This document shows, piece by piece, positions 24,855-34,237 of a DNA stretch of 64,000 nt. Positions within the stretch are counted from its first letter, which is position 1. Each line of letters begins with the position of its first letter. Below the pieces are notes generated by a model. It saw only the letters and a program-made list of their open reading frames with translations, was not told the origin of the DNA and made no database searches. Made by a program: the position numbers and the translations under genes. The stretch comes from Janthinobacterium agaricidamnosum. Its GTDB lineage: Bacteria > Pseudomonadota > Gammaproteobacteria > Burkholderiales > Burkholderiaceae_D. The stretch lies in contig NZ_CP033019.1 of NCBI RefSeq assembly GCF_003667705.1, positions 3,720,001-3,784,000 of the forward strand, read 5' to 3'.

Positions 24855-25396
24855 GTGCCTATTTGATCTCGCCGGCCCTGCGTCAGCCAGATGATGTAGG
24901 TGCCGTAATAGCCCTGCCCTTCCAGGATGACCTTGCCATCGGCAAAATGGATTTTCTCCACTTTATTGACGGTAAAATACGCGCGGCCATCGGCCGCCTC
25001 CACGTCGCCCAAGCAACGGGCGCGGGGCCGGCGGTAGCCGCTGGCGCGCCCGATGGCCCACATCAGGTCGCCGATCATGAAGTCGTCAATCATTTCGGCC
25101 AGCAGCGGCCGGTGACCCGCCAGCATGGCCGTGATGTCGGGGTAACCGGCGTCCCTGAGCTCGGGCAAGTCGCTTTCCTCGTATTGCAGATCGTCTTCGC
25201 GGCAATCCTGCACGAAACTGTTGAACGGTTCGTCGAGCAGTCCCGCCAGCGCCGCTTCCGGCACGCTCAGGCGGAACGGGTGCAGCGGCAGCACGCTGTG
25301 CTGGCCGTAATTGAGTTCGCGGCAGTCGAGCAAGGCCAGCGGGTGGGGCTGATCACCCACCTCGCAGCGGATGCCAAGTTCTTGCTCAAACGTCAT
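24851..25396 (-). CDS. hypothetical protein
   Basis: 181 residues, acidic, no signal peptide or membrane helix. Segments such as LPLHPFRLSVPEAALAGLLDEPFNSFVQDCREDD and IDDFMIGDLMWAIGRASGYRRPRARCLGD look like a folded soluble domain, but I do not recognise the family. Translation is taken from ATG 25396; a TTG one codon earlier is possible. Its stop codon lies inside the CueR-type operator of the copper operon, so transcripts reading through could enter that operon. Confidence 0.65.
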   Translation of the reverse strand: MTFEQELGIRCEVGDQPHPLALLDCRELNYGQHSVLPLHPFRLSVPEAALAGLLDEPFNSFVQDCREDDLQYEESDLPELRDAGYPDITAMLAGHRPLLAEMIDDFMIGDLMWAIGRASGYRRPRARCLGDVEAADGRAYFTVNKVEKIHFADGKVILEGQGYYGTYIIWLTQGRRDQIGT

Positions 25397-25531
25397 CAAT
25401 ATTCACCGTTGCCATGCACATTGTCCCCGTTGTACACCATCAGGGCCATATGGTAAGCGCTGTCGGGCAAACGGGACAGGCTCAGATGCAACAGAAAACA
25501 ACGGATCAGTTCATCCCGCACGGCACGCCTG

Positions 25532-27106
25532 TCAGGCGGGTTCCGTGATGCCCACGCAATTGCGCCCGTTTTCCTTGGCCACGTACAGGGCCGCGTCGGC
25601 GGCCAGCAGCACGGCGTCCGTGCTGCGCTCCCCGTGCGACGATGCCACCACGCCCAGCGAGACCGTGATGGCGCCCGCGCCGGGAATCACGGCGGCGGCC
25701 ACCTTGGCGCGCAGGCGCTCGGCCACCTGCATGGCCACGTCCAGGTCGGCATCGGGCAGCAGCATGATGAACTCGTCGCCGCCATTGCGGCACAGCACGT
25801 CGGCATCGCGCGAACAGGCGCGCATCAGCTGCGCCAGTCGCAGGATGACTTCATCGCCCACGGCATGGCCCCATTTATCGTTGACTTGCTTGAAATGGTC
25901 GATATCGATGGCGATGACAGAAAACGGCCGCGCCTGCGCCTGCCAGACGTCGAGCGCCGCCGCCATGCCGCGCCGGTTCGACAGGCCCGTCAGCGGGTCC
26001 GTCTCCACGTCGGTCTTCAACTTGCCGATCCTGTTCTGCAACAACGCCAGGCCCTTCAGCAAGGCTTTCTTGATCTGCGCCGCCTCCACATACCAGGCAC
26101 GGATGGAGGCGATGTGCTCGCTCGTACCAGGCACATCCATGCGCCGCGCCCCCTCGGCCAGTTGCATCAGGGGCCGCGAAATCAGGCTGGCCAGCCACCA
26201 GATGAATGGCAAACTCAGCAAGGCGATTGGCAGGGAATGCCATACGGTATTGGCCATCAGCTGGTTCAGCGGCGCCAGGGTCATGGCCGTGGGCCGCTGC
26301 GCCACGATGCCCCAGCCCGTCGACGGCATGACGGCGTAGCCGGCCAGCATGTCCACGCCCAGGCTGTTATGCATGCGCCGGTTGCCGCCGCCCCGCTGCG
26401 CGATGATGGTGTCGATAACGTCATTGCGGCCGGCCACGTGGCCCAGGCGCTCAGGATCAGGGTGATAAAGCAGGCGCCGGTTCTGGTCGACCACGTACAG
26501 GTAGGAGCCGTCGCGGTAATAATGCTGGCCCAGCATGGTGTACAGGATGTTTTTCTGTTTCAGGTAGATGCTGCCGCCCACGTAGCCGAGGTAGCGGCCA
26601 TCCTTGCCAAGGATGGGATGCGAGATGAACACCACCAGATTGCCGACCGAAGATATGTACGGCTGCGTGACCAGCGGGCGCCGTTCGCGCAGCGCCTGCG
26701 CGGCGCCGGCCGAGTCGAGCGTGCGGTTTTTCAGGGCCAGGGTTTCCGGCGACACGCCCAGCACCTTGCCCTGGGCATCGACGATAAGCACGGAATTGAA
26801 GCTGTTCGTCTGCAGGCGCAGGCGCTGTGCTTCTTCCGTCAGCCATTGCTCGTCGTCCATGCGCGACGGCAGGCTGCCGGCGCTGTAGGCCAGCTGCTGG
26901 CGCGCCGACTGCAGGAAATCCTCGGCCGTGCTGGCCAGCTTGCTCGCGTAGGCGTGGTTCGCTTCCAGGGTGGTATCGATCAGCAGCTGGCGCTGCACGC
27001 TATAGCTGGCATAAAAGGTGTTGGCCAGGGACACCAGGGCGCTGGCAAAGGCCACGAGCACGATCAAACGGCGCAAGTTCATGCGCGGAACAGGTTTAGT
27101 CCACAT
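25532..27106 (-). CDS. membrane diguanylate cyclase with dCache sensor
   Basis: 524 residues. Transmembrane helix 1 (about 12-32), a long periplasmic dCache-type sensor domain (about 40-280, with VLIVDAQGKVLG and ISHPILGKDGRYLGYVGGSIYL), helix 2 (about 290-310), a short linker and a C-terminal GGDEF domain. The active site GGDEF is intact at about residue 440 and is preceded by an I-site RDAD five residues upstream, so it should make c-di-GMP and be product-inhibited. The periplasmic domain probably binds a small organic ligand such as an amino or carboxylic acid. Start codon assigned to ATG 27106; ATG 27082 is an alternative. Confidence 0.9.
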   Translation of the reverse strand: MWTKPVPRMNLRRLIVLVAFASALVSLANTFYASYSVQRQLLIDTTLEANHAYASKLASTAEDFLQSARQQLAYSAGSLPSRMDDEQWLTEEAQRLRLQTNSFNSVLIVDAQGKVLGVSPETLALKNRTLDSAGAAQALRERRPLVTQPYISSVGNLVVFISHPILGKDGRYLGYVGGSIYLKQKNILYTMLGQHYYRDGSYLYVVDQNRRLLYHPDPERLGHVAGRNDVIDTIIAQRGGGNRRMHNSLGVDMLAGYAVMPSTGWGIVAQRPTAMTLAPLNQLMANTVWHSLPIALLSLPFIWWLASLISRPLMQLAEGARRMDVPGTSEHIASIRAWYVEAAQIKKALLKGLALLQNRIGKLKTDVETDPLTGLSNRRGMAAALDVWQAQARPFSVIAIDIDHFKQVNDKWGHAVGDEVILRLAQLMRACSRDADVLCRNGGDEFIMLLPDADLDVAMQVAERLRAKVAAAVIPGAGAITVSLGVVASSHGERSTDAVLLAADAALYVAKENGRNCVGITEPA

Positions 27107-27261
27107 GGAGTCGGCAAGAAATTGGAAAGTATTGCGCTACAGAAAGGGCGCATTATACCGAGACAGCCGTGCCAATATTGAAATCCTGGCATCGTTGGTC
27201 AAAGAATGTGAACAAGCGGCAACGCTGAGCGCTGCCGCCTTGACTTGCATCAAGCGTGGAA

Positions 27262-27819
27262 TCAAGCGTGGATGGCGTGCTTGCGGACCCAGTCCACGTA
27301 GCGCTGCATCCAGCCCTGGAAGAAACCGAGGCTGGCCGGACCGATGCCGCCGTGCTCGTCAAACAGGCCGTCCTTGGCCTGGATAAACATTTCAGGCTGC
27401 CCCAGCAGCGGCACGTCCAGGTAGGCGAGCACATTGCGCAAATGCTGCTGCGCCAGCGCCGTACCGGTGGCGCCCACGGATACGCCGAGCACGGCACCGG
27501 GCTTGCCGCCCCACACGCTCTGGCCATACGGACGCGAGCCGTGGTCGAGGGCGTTTTTCAGCACGCCGGGGATAGAGCGGTTGTATTCGGGGGTGAGGAA
27601 GAGCAAGGCTTGCGATGCGGAAATGTCGGATTTGAGGCGCAGCACCTGCTCAGCCTGCGCGCCATCGTCATCCTGGTTGTACAGCGGCAAGTCGCCGATT
27701 TCAATGTGCTTGAAGGAAAACTCGGGCGGCGCCAGCTTGATGATGGCGTCGGCCAGCTTGCGGTTGAAGGAATCCTTGCGCAGGCTGCCGACGATGATAG
27801 CAACGTTATATTGACTCAT
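27262..27819 (-). CDS. NAD(P)H-dependent FMN reductase
   Basis: 185 residues, flavodoxin-like fold. The FMN phosphate loop GSLRKDSFNRKLA lies at residues 11-23 and the TPEYNRSIPGVLKNALD segment, typical of the ChrR/YieF/azoreductase group, at about 75-92. Such enzymes reduce quinones, chromate or azo dyes with NAD(P)H and protect against redox stress; the natural substrate here cannot be told. Preceded by an intrinsic terminator at 27838-27875 that separates it from the dadA-dadX operon on the same strand. Confidence 0.87.
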   Translation of the reverse strand: MSQYNVAIIVGSLRKDSFNRKLADAIIKLAPPEFSFKHIEIGDLPLYNQDDDGAQAEQVLRLKSDISASQALLFLTPEYNRSIPGVLKNALDHGSRPYGQSVWGGKPGAVLGVSVGATGTALAQQHLRNVLAYLDVPLLGQPEMFIQAKDGLFDEHGGIGPASLGFFQGWMQRYVDWVRKHAIHA

Positions 27820-27837
27820 AGAAATCCCCGATGATGG

Positions 27838-27875
27838 TTAAAAGAAAGCCCTGAGGTGCGATGCACGTCAGGGCT
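27838..27875 (-). terminator. intrinsic terminator downstream of dadA-dadX
   Basis: Hairpin AGCCCTGA (27875-27868 on the minus strand) with TCAGGGCT (27854-27847), an inner GTGC/GCAC stem, then TTTCTTTT. It lies between the D-alanine operon and the FMN reductase gene. Confidence 0.75.
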
Positions 27876-27894
27876 ATCTTGCCACACAATCATC

Positions 27895-28025
27895 GGTTTC
27901 GCGCTGCTTAGCGTGCGAAACCAGCGCACCTGAAAAAATGCTCAGGGCTAGGCGCCTTGCCGAAGACAGTACGAATGTACGGCAAGGCAAGGCAACAACG
28001 CCATGGGCGTTTTGGCAGGTGCGCT
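27895..28025. repeat. structured palindromic element abutting dadX
   Basis: Two adjoining dyads. The first is GGTTTCGC / GCGAAACC (27895-27902, 27915-27922). The second has outer arms AGCGCACCTG (27923-27932) and CAGGTGCGCT (28016-28025) enclosing GCCTTGCCG / CGGCAAGGC (27954-27962, 27980-27988) and AACGCC-ATG-GGCGTT (27997-28011). The last arm overlaps the dadX stop codon by two bases. The multi-stem layout resembles REP/BIME-type dispersed elements. Confidence 0.7.
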
Positions 28026-29145
28026 AACGTGCCAGGCCCCGGTACTCGCGGTAGTAGCGTCCGCCCAGGTTCGTCAGCACCTCGTAGCCGATGGTATTGG
28101 CCATGGCCGCCACGGCATCGACCGGGTGTTCGGCGCAGATCAGGTCGACCAGGCTGCCCGGCGCGACGCGCTCCTCGGCGATGGCGCTCACGTCCAGGGT
28201 GATGGAATCCATCGAGATGGCGCCGATCTGCGGCACTTTCACGCCATCGACAATGGCCAGGCCCTGGTTGCTCATGCTGCGCAGCCAGCCATCGGCGTAG
28301 CCGACGGAAACCGTGGCCACCTGGCGCGGCTCGCTGGCCGTGTAGCGGCGGCTGTAGCCCACGTGGTCGCCGGCGGCGATCGTGCGTGTCTGCAAGACCT
28401 TGCCTTGCAGCCGCACCACGGAGCGCAGCGGATTCGGTTCGCCGCCCTGCGGTCCGATGCCGTACAGGGCCGCGCCGGGGCGCACCAGGTCGAAGTGGTA
28501 ATCGGGCGACAAAAAGATGCCCGAGGAATTGGCCAGGCTGGCGCGGTACTGCGGCAAACGGGCGCGAATGGCGATGAAACGGGCCAGTTGCTCGCCATTC
28601 ATCGGGTTGGCTCGCTCGTCGGCGCAAGCCAGGTGGCTCATGACATAGCGCACATTGATGCCGTCGAGAAAGTGCGGGTCCAGCAGCCAGCCGTCGATTT
28701 CCTGCGGCGACAAGCCCATGCGCGACATGCCCGTGTCCACCTGCACGATGGCGTCCAGGGTGGTGCCCAGCGCTGCTGCGTGCCGGCGCCAGCCCGCCAC
28801 CTGCGGCTCGCTGTTGAGCACGGGCGTCAGGCCATGGGCCGTGAATTCGCCTTCCGTGTCGACGGGTGGGCCGTGCAGCACGAAGATGGCCGCGTCCGGC
28901 GCCACGTGCGGGCGCAGGCTGATGCCCTCTTCCAGGTGGGCCACGAAGAAATGGCGGCACCCTTCTTCATACAGGGCCGCGCCCACTTGCGCGGCGCCCA
29001 GGCCATACGCGTCGGATTTCACGACGGCTGAGCAGGCGGCCGGGTGCGCCTTGTCGCGCAGCAAGCGGTAGTTGGCGCGCACGGCATCGAGGTCCACCGT
29101 CAGGATGGCGCCGCTACGTTCCTTTGGAGGCATGCTTCCCGCCAT
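28024..29145 (-). CDS. dadX: alanine racemase, catabolic type
   Basis: 373 residues. The PLP-dependent enzyme interconverts L- and D-alanine. The PLP lysine is Lys43 in VVKSDAYGLG, and HVGYSRRYTA holds the catalytic tyrosine near residue 266. VQVDTGMSRMG and YGIGPQGG are further family segments. Its start lies one base after the dadA stop (TGAGATG) and GGGAG is upstream, so it is translated in the dadA operon. The pairing with dadA and the Lrp regulator marks it as the catabolic racemase that feeds D-alanine to DadA, though it could also supply D-alanine for peptidoglycan. Confidence 0.93.
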   Translation of the reverse strand: MAGSMPPKERSGAILTVDLDAVRANYRLLRDKAHPAACSAVVKSDAYGLGAAQVGAALYEEGCRHFFVAHLEEGISLRPHVAPDAAIFVLHGPPVDTEGEFTAHGLTPVLNSEPQVAGWRRHAAALGTTLDAIVQVDTGMSRMGLSPQEIDGWLLDPHFLDGINVRYVMSHLACADERANPMNGEQLARFIAIRARLPQYRASLANSSGIFLSPDYHFDLVRPGAALYGIGPQGGEPNPLRSVVRLQGKVLQTRTIAAGDHVGYSRRYTASEPRQVATVSVGYADGWLRSMSNQGLAIVDGVKVPQIGAISMDSITLDVSAIAEERVAPGSLVDLICAEHPVDAVAAMANTIGYEVLTNLGGRYYREYRGLAR

Positions 29146-29146
29146 C

Positions 29147-30436
29147 TCAGGCTCCCGCGTATTGCAACTTGCCGCCGCGCTGCGCGCCGCTGTAGCGGCT
29201 GACGGACAGGTCGTCGGCCAGAATCGCCGGCTGTTTCGACGACATCAGGTCGGCCAGCAATTGCGCCGAACCGCAGGACATGGTCCAGCCCAGGGTACCG
29301 TGGCCCGTGTTCAGGAACAGGTTGCGCAGCGGCGTGCGGCCGACGATGGGCGTGCCGTCCGGCGTCATCGGGCGCAAGCCCGTCCAGAACGTCGCCTCGG
29401 CCGTGTTGCCGCCGCCGGGGAACAGGTCGTTGACGACCATTTCCAGGGTTTCGCGGCGGCGCGGATTCAGGTTCAGGTTGTAGCCGGCGATTTCCGCCAT
29501 GCCGCCCACGCGGATGCGGTCGTCGAAACGCGTGACGGCAATTTTATAGGTTTCATCGAGGATGGTCGACACGGGCGCCTTGGCCGCGTTGACGATAGGC
29601 ACGGTGATCGAATAGCCCTTCAATGGATACACGGGGATGTCGAGCAGCGGCTTCATGAAGCCCGTCGAGTAGGAACCGAGCGCCACGACATAGGAATCGG
29701 CCTTGACGATTTCCGCGCCGCATTGCACGCCGGCGATTTCATCGCCCTGCGTCAGCAATGCATCGATGGAGACGCCATAGCGGAACTTCACGCCCAGCGC
29801 CTCGGCCATCTCGGACAGGCGCGTGGTAAACAGCTGGCAATCGCCCGTTTCATCGTTGGGCAGGCGCAAACCGCCAAACAGCTTGTCCTTGACAGCTTCG
29901 AGGGCCGGCTCGGCGCGCGACAACTCATTGCGCTGCAGCACTTCGTACGGCACGCCCGCGTCTTTCAACACTTCGATATCCTTGGCGGCGTCGTTGTATT
30001 GCTTTTCCGTGCGGAACAATTGCATCGTGCCTTGCTGGCGGCCTTCATACGTGATGCCGGCCTCGGCGCGCAACACCTTGAAGCAGTCGCGGCTGTACTC
30101 GGCCAGGCGCACCATGCGTTCCTTGTTCACGGCATACGCTTCCGGCGTGCAATTACGCAACATCTGCCACATCCATTTGAGCTGGGCGGCGCTGCCGTCG
30201 AGCGAGATGGCCAGCGGCGCGTGGCGCTGCATCATCCATTTCACGGCTTTCAGGGGAATACCGGGCGCCGCCCATGGCGAAGCGTAGCCGGGCGAGATTT
30301 GCCCCGCATTCGCAAAGCTGGTTTCCAGTGCGGGGCCCGGCTGGCGGTCGATGACGGTCACTTCATGTCCTGCCTTGGCCAGATAGTAAGCACTGGTGAC
30401 GCCGATGACGCCGCTACCCAGAATCACGATACGCAT
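29147..30436 (-). CDS. dadA: D-amino acid dehydrogenase small subunit
   Basis: 429 residues, the standard DadA length. The FAD-binding loop [17 protein letters not shown] starts at residue 4; [22 protein letters not shown] and [14 protein letters not shown] are diagnostic DadA segments. The membrane-associated flavoenzyme deaminates D-alanine and related D-amino acids to keto acids and passes electrons to quinones. A GAGGA site lies 5 nt before the ATG. First gene of the dadA-dadX operon, divergent from the Lrp-type regulator with 106 nt between them. Confidence 0.95.
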   Translation of the reverse strand: MRIVILGSGVIGVTSAYYLAKAGHEVTVIDRQPGPALETSFANAGQISPGYASPWAAPGIPLKAVKWMMQRHAPLAISLDGSAAQLKWMWQMLRNCTPEAYAVNKERMVRLAEYSRDCFKVLRAEAGITYEGRQQGTMQLFRTEKQYNDAAKDIEVLKDAGVPYEVLQRNELSRAEPALEAVKDKLFGGLRLPNDETGDCQLFTTRLSEMAEALGVKFRYGVSIDALLTQGDEIAGVQCGAEIVKADSYVVALGSYSTGFMKPLLDIPVYPLKGYSITVPIVNAAKAPVSTILDETYKIAVTRFDDRIRVGGMAEIAGYNLNLNPRRRETLEMVVNDLFPGGGNTAEATFWTGLRPMTPDGTPIVGRTPLRNLFLNTGHGTLGWTMSCGSAQLLADLMSSKQPAILADDLSVSRYSGAQRGGKLQYAGA

Positions 30437-30542
30437 AGTTTCCTCATTATATTTTTTTAGGCTGACGCCAGATTAACCGCTATCATATTGGGAAAGAGCC
30501 AGTATTTGTTCACGTATAAATCGAGATATTCAGCAATAAATC

Positions 30543-31043
30543 ATGAGAATCCTTAAAGAATCGGCACGTGGCCTCGACAAGCTGGACCGCCACATCCTGC
30601 GCATCCTGCAGCAGGATGGCCGCATCTCGATGAAAGACCTCGGCGAACAGGTGGGCTTGTCGATTACGCCCTGCATCGAGCGGGTCAAGCGCATGGAGCG
30701 TGACGGCGTCATCACGGGCTACCACGCCAAGGTGAACCCGGCCGCGCTGGGCGCCAAGCTGCTCGTCTTTGTAGAGATTACTCTCAATCAAAAGTCGGCG
30801 TCCGCCTTCGAGCAATTCCGCCGCGAAGTGCTGCAGATTCCCGAAGTGCAGGAATGCCACCTGGTGTCGGGCGACTTCGATTACCTGATCAAGGCGCGCA
30901 TCCATGAAATGGCCGAATACCGCAAGCTGCTGGGCGACATGCTGCTGCAGCTGCCGGGCGCCGCGCAATCGAAAAGCTATGTGGTGATGGAAGAAATCAA
31001 GGAAACCCTGGCACTGTCGACCGACGTGCTGCAGAACCGGTAA
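30543..31043 (+). CDS. Lrp/AsnC family transcriptional regulator
   Basis: 166 residues. An N-terminal helix-turn-helix (LDKLDRHILRILQQDGRISMKDLGEQVGLS) is followed by the RAM ligand-binding domain (AKLLVFVEITL, VSGDFDYLIKARI). It is divergent from dadA-dadX, which in pseudomonads is controlled by the Lrp-type DadR activated by L-alanine; the same role is likely here. The 106-nt shared region is AT-rich and would hold its sites. The ATG has no clear Shine-Dalgarno sequence. Confidence 0.9.
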   Translation: MRILKESARGLDKLDRHILRILQQDGRISMKDLGEQVGLSITPCIERVKRMERDGVITGYHAKVNPAALGAKLLVFVEITLNQKSASAFEQFRREVLQIPEVQECHLVSGDFDYLIKARIHEMAEYRKLLGDMLLQLPGAAQSKSYVVMEEIKETLALSTDVLQNR

Positions 31044-31191
31044 AAGTACCGTCATCCGGCACCACCGGCATCATTTTTTGCGCCTTTGTATAATCTTGTA
31101 GCACATTCGCGGCGACGCAAGCACACTCCCGGCATGACATCACGCCCGTCCCCTCTGAGATTGGAAGCAGTGATGCACACCGGGAGTCCCT

Positions 31192-31539
31192 ATGAACACA
31201 TTGATCAAACTGGCAGCTTCCTGCCTCGCGGGCCTGGCCGTGGCCATGTGCACCGCCAGTGAATACAAGGTCAACCGCGCGCCCGACAACGGCGCCATCT
31301 ATCAAAACATCAAGGTCGGCAAGACCACCCGCCTCGACCTCGACGCGGCTCTGGGCAACGCCACCGTCGTCAGCTTCGATCCCGGCTATGAAGTCTGGGT
31401 CTACAAGAACCAGCTGCAAGCGCCCAAGGTGACGCGGCTGATCCCCCTGCTGGGCGAAAAAGGCACGCGCGAAGTGGCCGTCATGTTCGACCAGGCGGGC
31501 GTCGTGAAGAAATTCCGCATTCACGAGCCGCGCAAGTAG
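31192..31539 (+). CDS. small exported protein, BamE/SmpA-like
   Basis: 115 residues with an N-terminal hydrophobic segment (LIKLAASCLAGLAVAMC). A lipobox is imperfect (AVAMC has Met at -1), so it may be a simple secreted protein. The mature part (YQNIKVGKTTRLDLDAALGNATVVSFDPGYEVWVYKNQL) follows the SmpA/BamE pattern of a helix pair with a turn before a WVY strand. GGGAG lies upstream of the ATG. Function unknown. Confidence 0.72.
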   Translation: MNTLIKLAASCLAGLAVAMCTASEYKVNRAPDNGAIYQNIKVGKTTRLDLDAALGNATVVSFDPGYEVWVYKNQLQAPKVTRLIPLLGEKGTREVAVMFDQAGVVKKFRIHEPRK

Positions 31540-31634
31540 GCGCACAGCGAACGGGCGCCGCCTGCCGCGCTGGCTGGCTATACTGGCTGCTGGCTCCCGC
31601 CGCCCACCGCTCACCTACCCAGCAAGGAGTTCCC

Positions 31635-32201
31635 ATGCGCCTGCCCCTGATCGCTCCGCAAGACCTGACGCCCGAACAGCAGCCGCTGTACGACGATATG
31701 CGCAAAGGCATCACCAGCAATTTCAACGATTTCATCGCCGTGCGCGAAGACGGCGCTCTGATGGGGCCATGGAATCCGTGGCTGCACGAACCGGCCATCG
31801 GCAAGGCCATCTGGGACCTGACCCTGGCCATGACGGCCAACGCCACGCTGCCCGATAACGTGCGCCAGATTGCCATCCTGGTGGTCGGCGCGCGCTACAA
31901 CGCTGCCTATGAAATCTATGCCCACATCGCCGTCGCAGAGCGCGAAGGCATGTCGGCCGAGCGCCTGGCCACGCTGGTGGCCGACGTCAAGCCCGTCGAC
32001 CTGGACCAGCATGAGAGCATCGCCTACGATATGGCCTACGCGCTCAGCGGCGGCGGCACGCTGCCGGAGCCGCTGTACCGCCTGGCGCTGGCCACCTTTG
32101 GCCAGCACGGCATCAACGAGCTGATCTACCTGGTGGGCCTGTACGCGCTGGTCTCGACCACCTTGAACGGCTTCAACGTGCCGGTGCCGGAACGCGACTG
32201 A
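31635..32201 (+). CDS. carboxymuconolactone decarboxylase-family protein
   Basis: 188 residues, all helical. Segments DNVRQIAILVVGARYNAAYEIYAHIAVAEREGMS and INELIYLVGLYALVSTTLNGF fit the CMD/AhpD fold. The protein contains no cysteine at all, so it is not an AhpD-type peroxidase and lacks the CxxC active site. AAGGAG lies 5 nt before the ATG. It may be a CMD-like lyase or a non-catalytic family member; substrate unknown. Confidence 0.85.
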   Translation: MRLPLIAPQDLTPEQQPLYDDMRKGITSNFNDFIAVREDGALMGPWNPWLHEPAIGKAIWDLTLAMTANATLPDNVRQIAILVVGARYNAAYEIYAHIAVAEREGMSAERLATLVADVKPVDLDQHESIAYDMAYALSGGGTLPEPLYRLALATFGQHGINELIYLVGLYALVSTTLNGFNVPVPERD

Positions 32202-32292
32202 AGGGCCTGGCCCCTCACTTGCCCCCTTGCGATGGGGAACGCCGGTGGACGCGGTCTTGCTCTACACTGGCGTTTTATCCTCTGCAACCTCC

Positions 32293-33153
32293 ATGCAACT
32301 ACCTGCAAACCTCGCCCCCATCTCGGTCGAACAAGACTGGCAACACACGACAGCGTATCCGCCGCTCGGCTTCACCCCGTTCGCCGAAGGCGCACTGGGC
32401 AATGGCGACACGTTCGGCCTGTACTGGCCCATCGGCCGCGAAGCGTACGAACCGATCGTCGTCGAGACCTGGCACGACGAGTGGCGCTTGCAGCCGCACT
32501 TTTCCAGCCTGGCGGCGTTTCTGTCAGCCTACGCAACGGCGGAAGACGAGTACGTCGCCACGCCATCGCTGGCCGACGACCCCGCTTCGCCGCGCGCCGC
32601 GTTCCTGGAAGCCAAGGAATTGATTGCGCAGCGCAATCCCGCAGCGGCCATCGCGCTGCTGGAAGCGGCGCTCGCCATCCTTCCCGAATATACGGACGCG
32701 CTGGTGCTGCTGCATGGACAGTATGTGCGCGCGGGAAGAATCGACGAAGCCGTCAAGCTGGCCATCCAGGCCATCATCTCTCCACCATCGTTTGGCGGCC
32801 CGCCATTGAAGGCCTTGCAATGGCTGCGCTCGCAGCCGATACCGGACGGGGAACCAGACCCCATCTGGCGCGCCTGCGGGCAATTGTCGTTCAACTTCGG
32901 CGGCAGCAAGGAAAATGCCGATTACCCCGTACTGCTGGCCGCCATCGACACCTATCTGGAACAAGGCAAGCATCTTTCCGCCTCGACCCTGATGCAGACG
33001 TATGCCGAACTGATGAGCGCGGAAACCGTCTCGTTCCAGGAACGCTACGCCTTCGAACCGGCCGCCTTCATCGCGCGGCAAATCGCCGTCAGCGCGCAGC
33101 TGCCCAACGGCAGCCGGGACACATCCACGCTATGGCTGCCTGATCTGGTCTGA
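32293..33153 (+). CDS. TPR-containing hypothetical protein with SUKH-like N-terminus
   Basis: 286 residues. The first ~90 residues (YPPLGFTPFAEGALGNGDTFGLYWPIG and HFSSLAAFLSAY) recall the SMI1/KNR4 pattern of a ligand-reporting beta strand followed by an F-containing helix, though weakly. From about residue 100 two to three tetratricopeptide-like helix pairs are seen (AIALLEAALAILPEYTDALVLLHGQYVRAGRIDEAVKLAIQAI). Start placed at ATG 32293; the upstream in-frame extension is poor. Its last 24 nt overlap the end of the convergent regulator gene. Function unknown; a peptide- or protein-binding role is likely from TPRs. Confidence 0.68.
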   Translation: MQLPANLAPISVEQDWQHTTAYPPLGFTPFAEGALGNGDTFGLYWPIGREAYEPIVVETWHDEWRLQPHFSSLAAFLSAYATAEDEYVATPSLADDPASPRAAFLEAKELIAQRNPAAAIALLEAALAILPEYTDALVLLHGQYVRAGRIDEAVKLAIQAIISPPSFGGPPLKALQWLRSQPIPDGEPDPIWRACGQLSFNFGGSKENADYPVLLAAIDTYLEQGKHLSASTLMQTYAELMSAETVSFQERYAFEPAAFIARQIAVSAQLPNGSRDTSTLWLPDLV

Positions 33154-34125
33154 TTGCTGCCGGAATAGCTTGCGGTACGCCGACGGCGACGTCTGCAAGC
33201 TGGCCCGGAAATGCTGGCGCAGCGACAGGGCCGTGCCGAAACCGGCTTCTTGCGCCACGACATCGATCGAGGCCGCGCTTTTTTCCAGCAGGCTTTGCGC
33301 ATGCGCCAGACGCTGGTTCAATAGCCACTGCTTGAACGAGGTGCCCGTGGCCTGGCGGAAGTGGCGCGTGAAATTGCGCCGGCTCATGGCGGCCCGCTCG
33401 GCCAGCGCATCGATGCTGTGCGCCTGGCCCAGGCTGGCCGTCACGCAGGCAAGCACTTCGGCAAAGCGCCCTTCGCTGCCGGACACGGGCAGCGGGCGTT
33501 CGATGAACTGGGCCTGCCCGCCCTGGCGGTGCGGCGCCACCAGCAGCCGGCGCGCCACGCGGTTGGCCACCTCGGCGCCCGCCAGCTGGCGCAGCAGATA
33601 CAGGCAGCAATCGAGGCCGGCCGCCACGCCCGCCGACGTCAGCACGGCGCCATCGTCCACGTGCAGCACTTCCCGGTCTACCCTGACCCTGGGATAGCGG
33701 GCCGCCAGCCGGTCCGCCATGCCCCAGTGCGTGGCCGCGCTCTTGCCATCCAACAAGCCCGCCTGCGCCAGGGGAAACGCGCCCAGGCACAGGCCCACCA
33801 TGCGCGCGCCGCGCCCGCTGGCCGCCTGCAGTGCCGCGACCAGTGACGCCGCCGCGTCGCGGCAATCGTCGTGCCAGGCCGGCATGATGACGATATCGGC
33901 GCCCTCCAGGCCTTCCAGGCCGAACTCGGGCGTAATGGCGAAGCCGGCCGCCGTGCGCAAGGGCGCGGGGTCGGCGGCACAGACGCGCACGTGGAAAGGC
34001 GGCAGATCGGCCTCGTCCGTCTGGGCGCCAAACACGAGACAAGGCACGGACAAGTGGAAAGGCGTCATGCCGTCGAAGGCGATCACGGCCACGCTCAAAG
34101 GCGAAGAAGAAGAAATGGCAGGCAT
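33130..34125 (-). CDS. GlxA-type transcriptional regulator (DJ-1/PfpI + AraC HTH)
   Basis: 331 residues. The N-terminal ~190 residues form a DJ-1/PfpI-like domain; GLCLGAFPLAQAGLLDGKSAATHW carries the nucleophile-elbow cysteine position. The C-terminal ~100 residues form an AraC double helix-turn-helix (SIDALAERAAMSRRNFTRHFRQATG and IDVVAQEAGFGTALSLRQHF). Family members such as CdhR, GbdR and ArgR sense amines, betaines or amino acids, but this target is not known. Its C-terminal coding end overlaps the TPR gene tail by 24 nt. The isochorismatase-like gene is divergent next to it and is the best candidate target. Confidence 0.9.
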   Translation of the reverse strand: MPAISSSSPLSVAVIAFDGMTPFHLSVPCLVFGAQTDEADLPPFHVRVCAADPAPLRTAAGFAITPEFGLEGLEGADIVIMPAWHDDCRDAAASLVAALQAASGRGARMVGLCLGAFPLAQAGLLDGKSAATHWGMADRLAARYPRVRVDREVLHVDDGAVLTSAGVAAGLDCCLYLLRQLAGAEVANRVARRLLVAPHRQGGQAQFIERPLPVSGSEGRFAEVLACVTASLGQAHSIDALAERAAMSRRNFTRHFRQATGTSFKQWLLNQRLAHAQSLLEKSAASIDVVAQEAGFGTALSLRQHFRASLQTSPSAYRKLFRQQSDQIRQP

Positions 34126-34237
34126 GGCCCGATTTTATCGCAGATAGGCCTTCGGGCCACTTTTTGTTTATGCCGTGCGGCTTGAAAATGGCTGTATCGG
34201 GGAAGTCCTTCCTCTTTCAAACATTCAGGAGTCAAGC

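Noticed and set aside
27908..28960. 350-codon minus-strand frame overlapping dadX
   Set aside because: Same strand, different frame inside alanine racemase; composition is Arg/Pro/Ala-rich and shows no domain.
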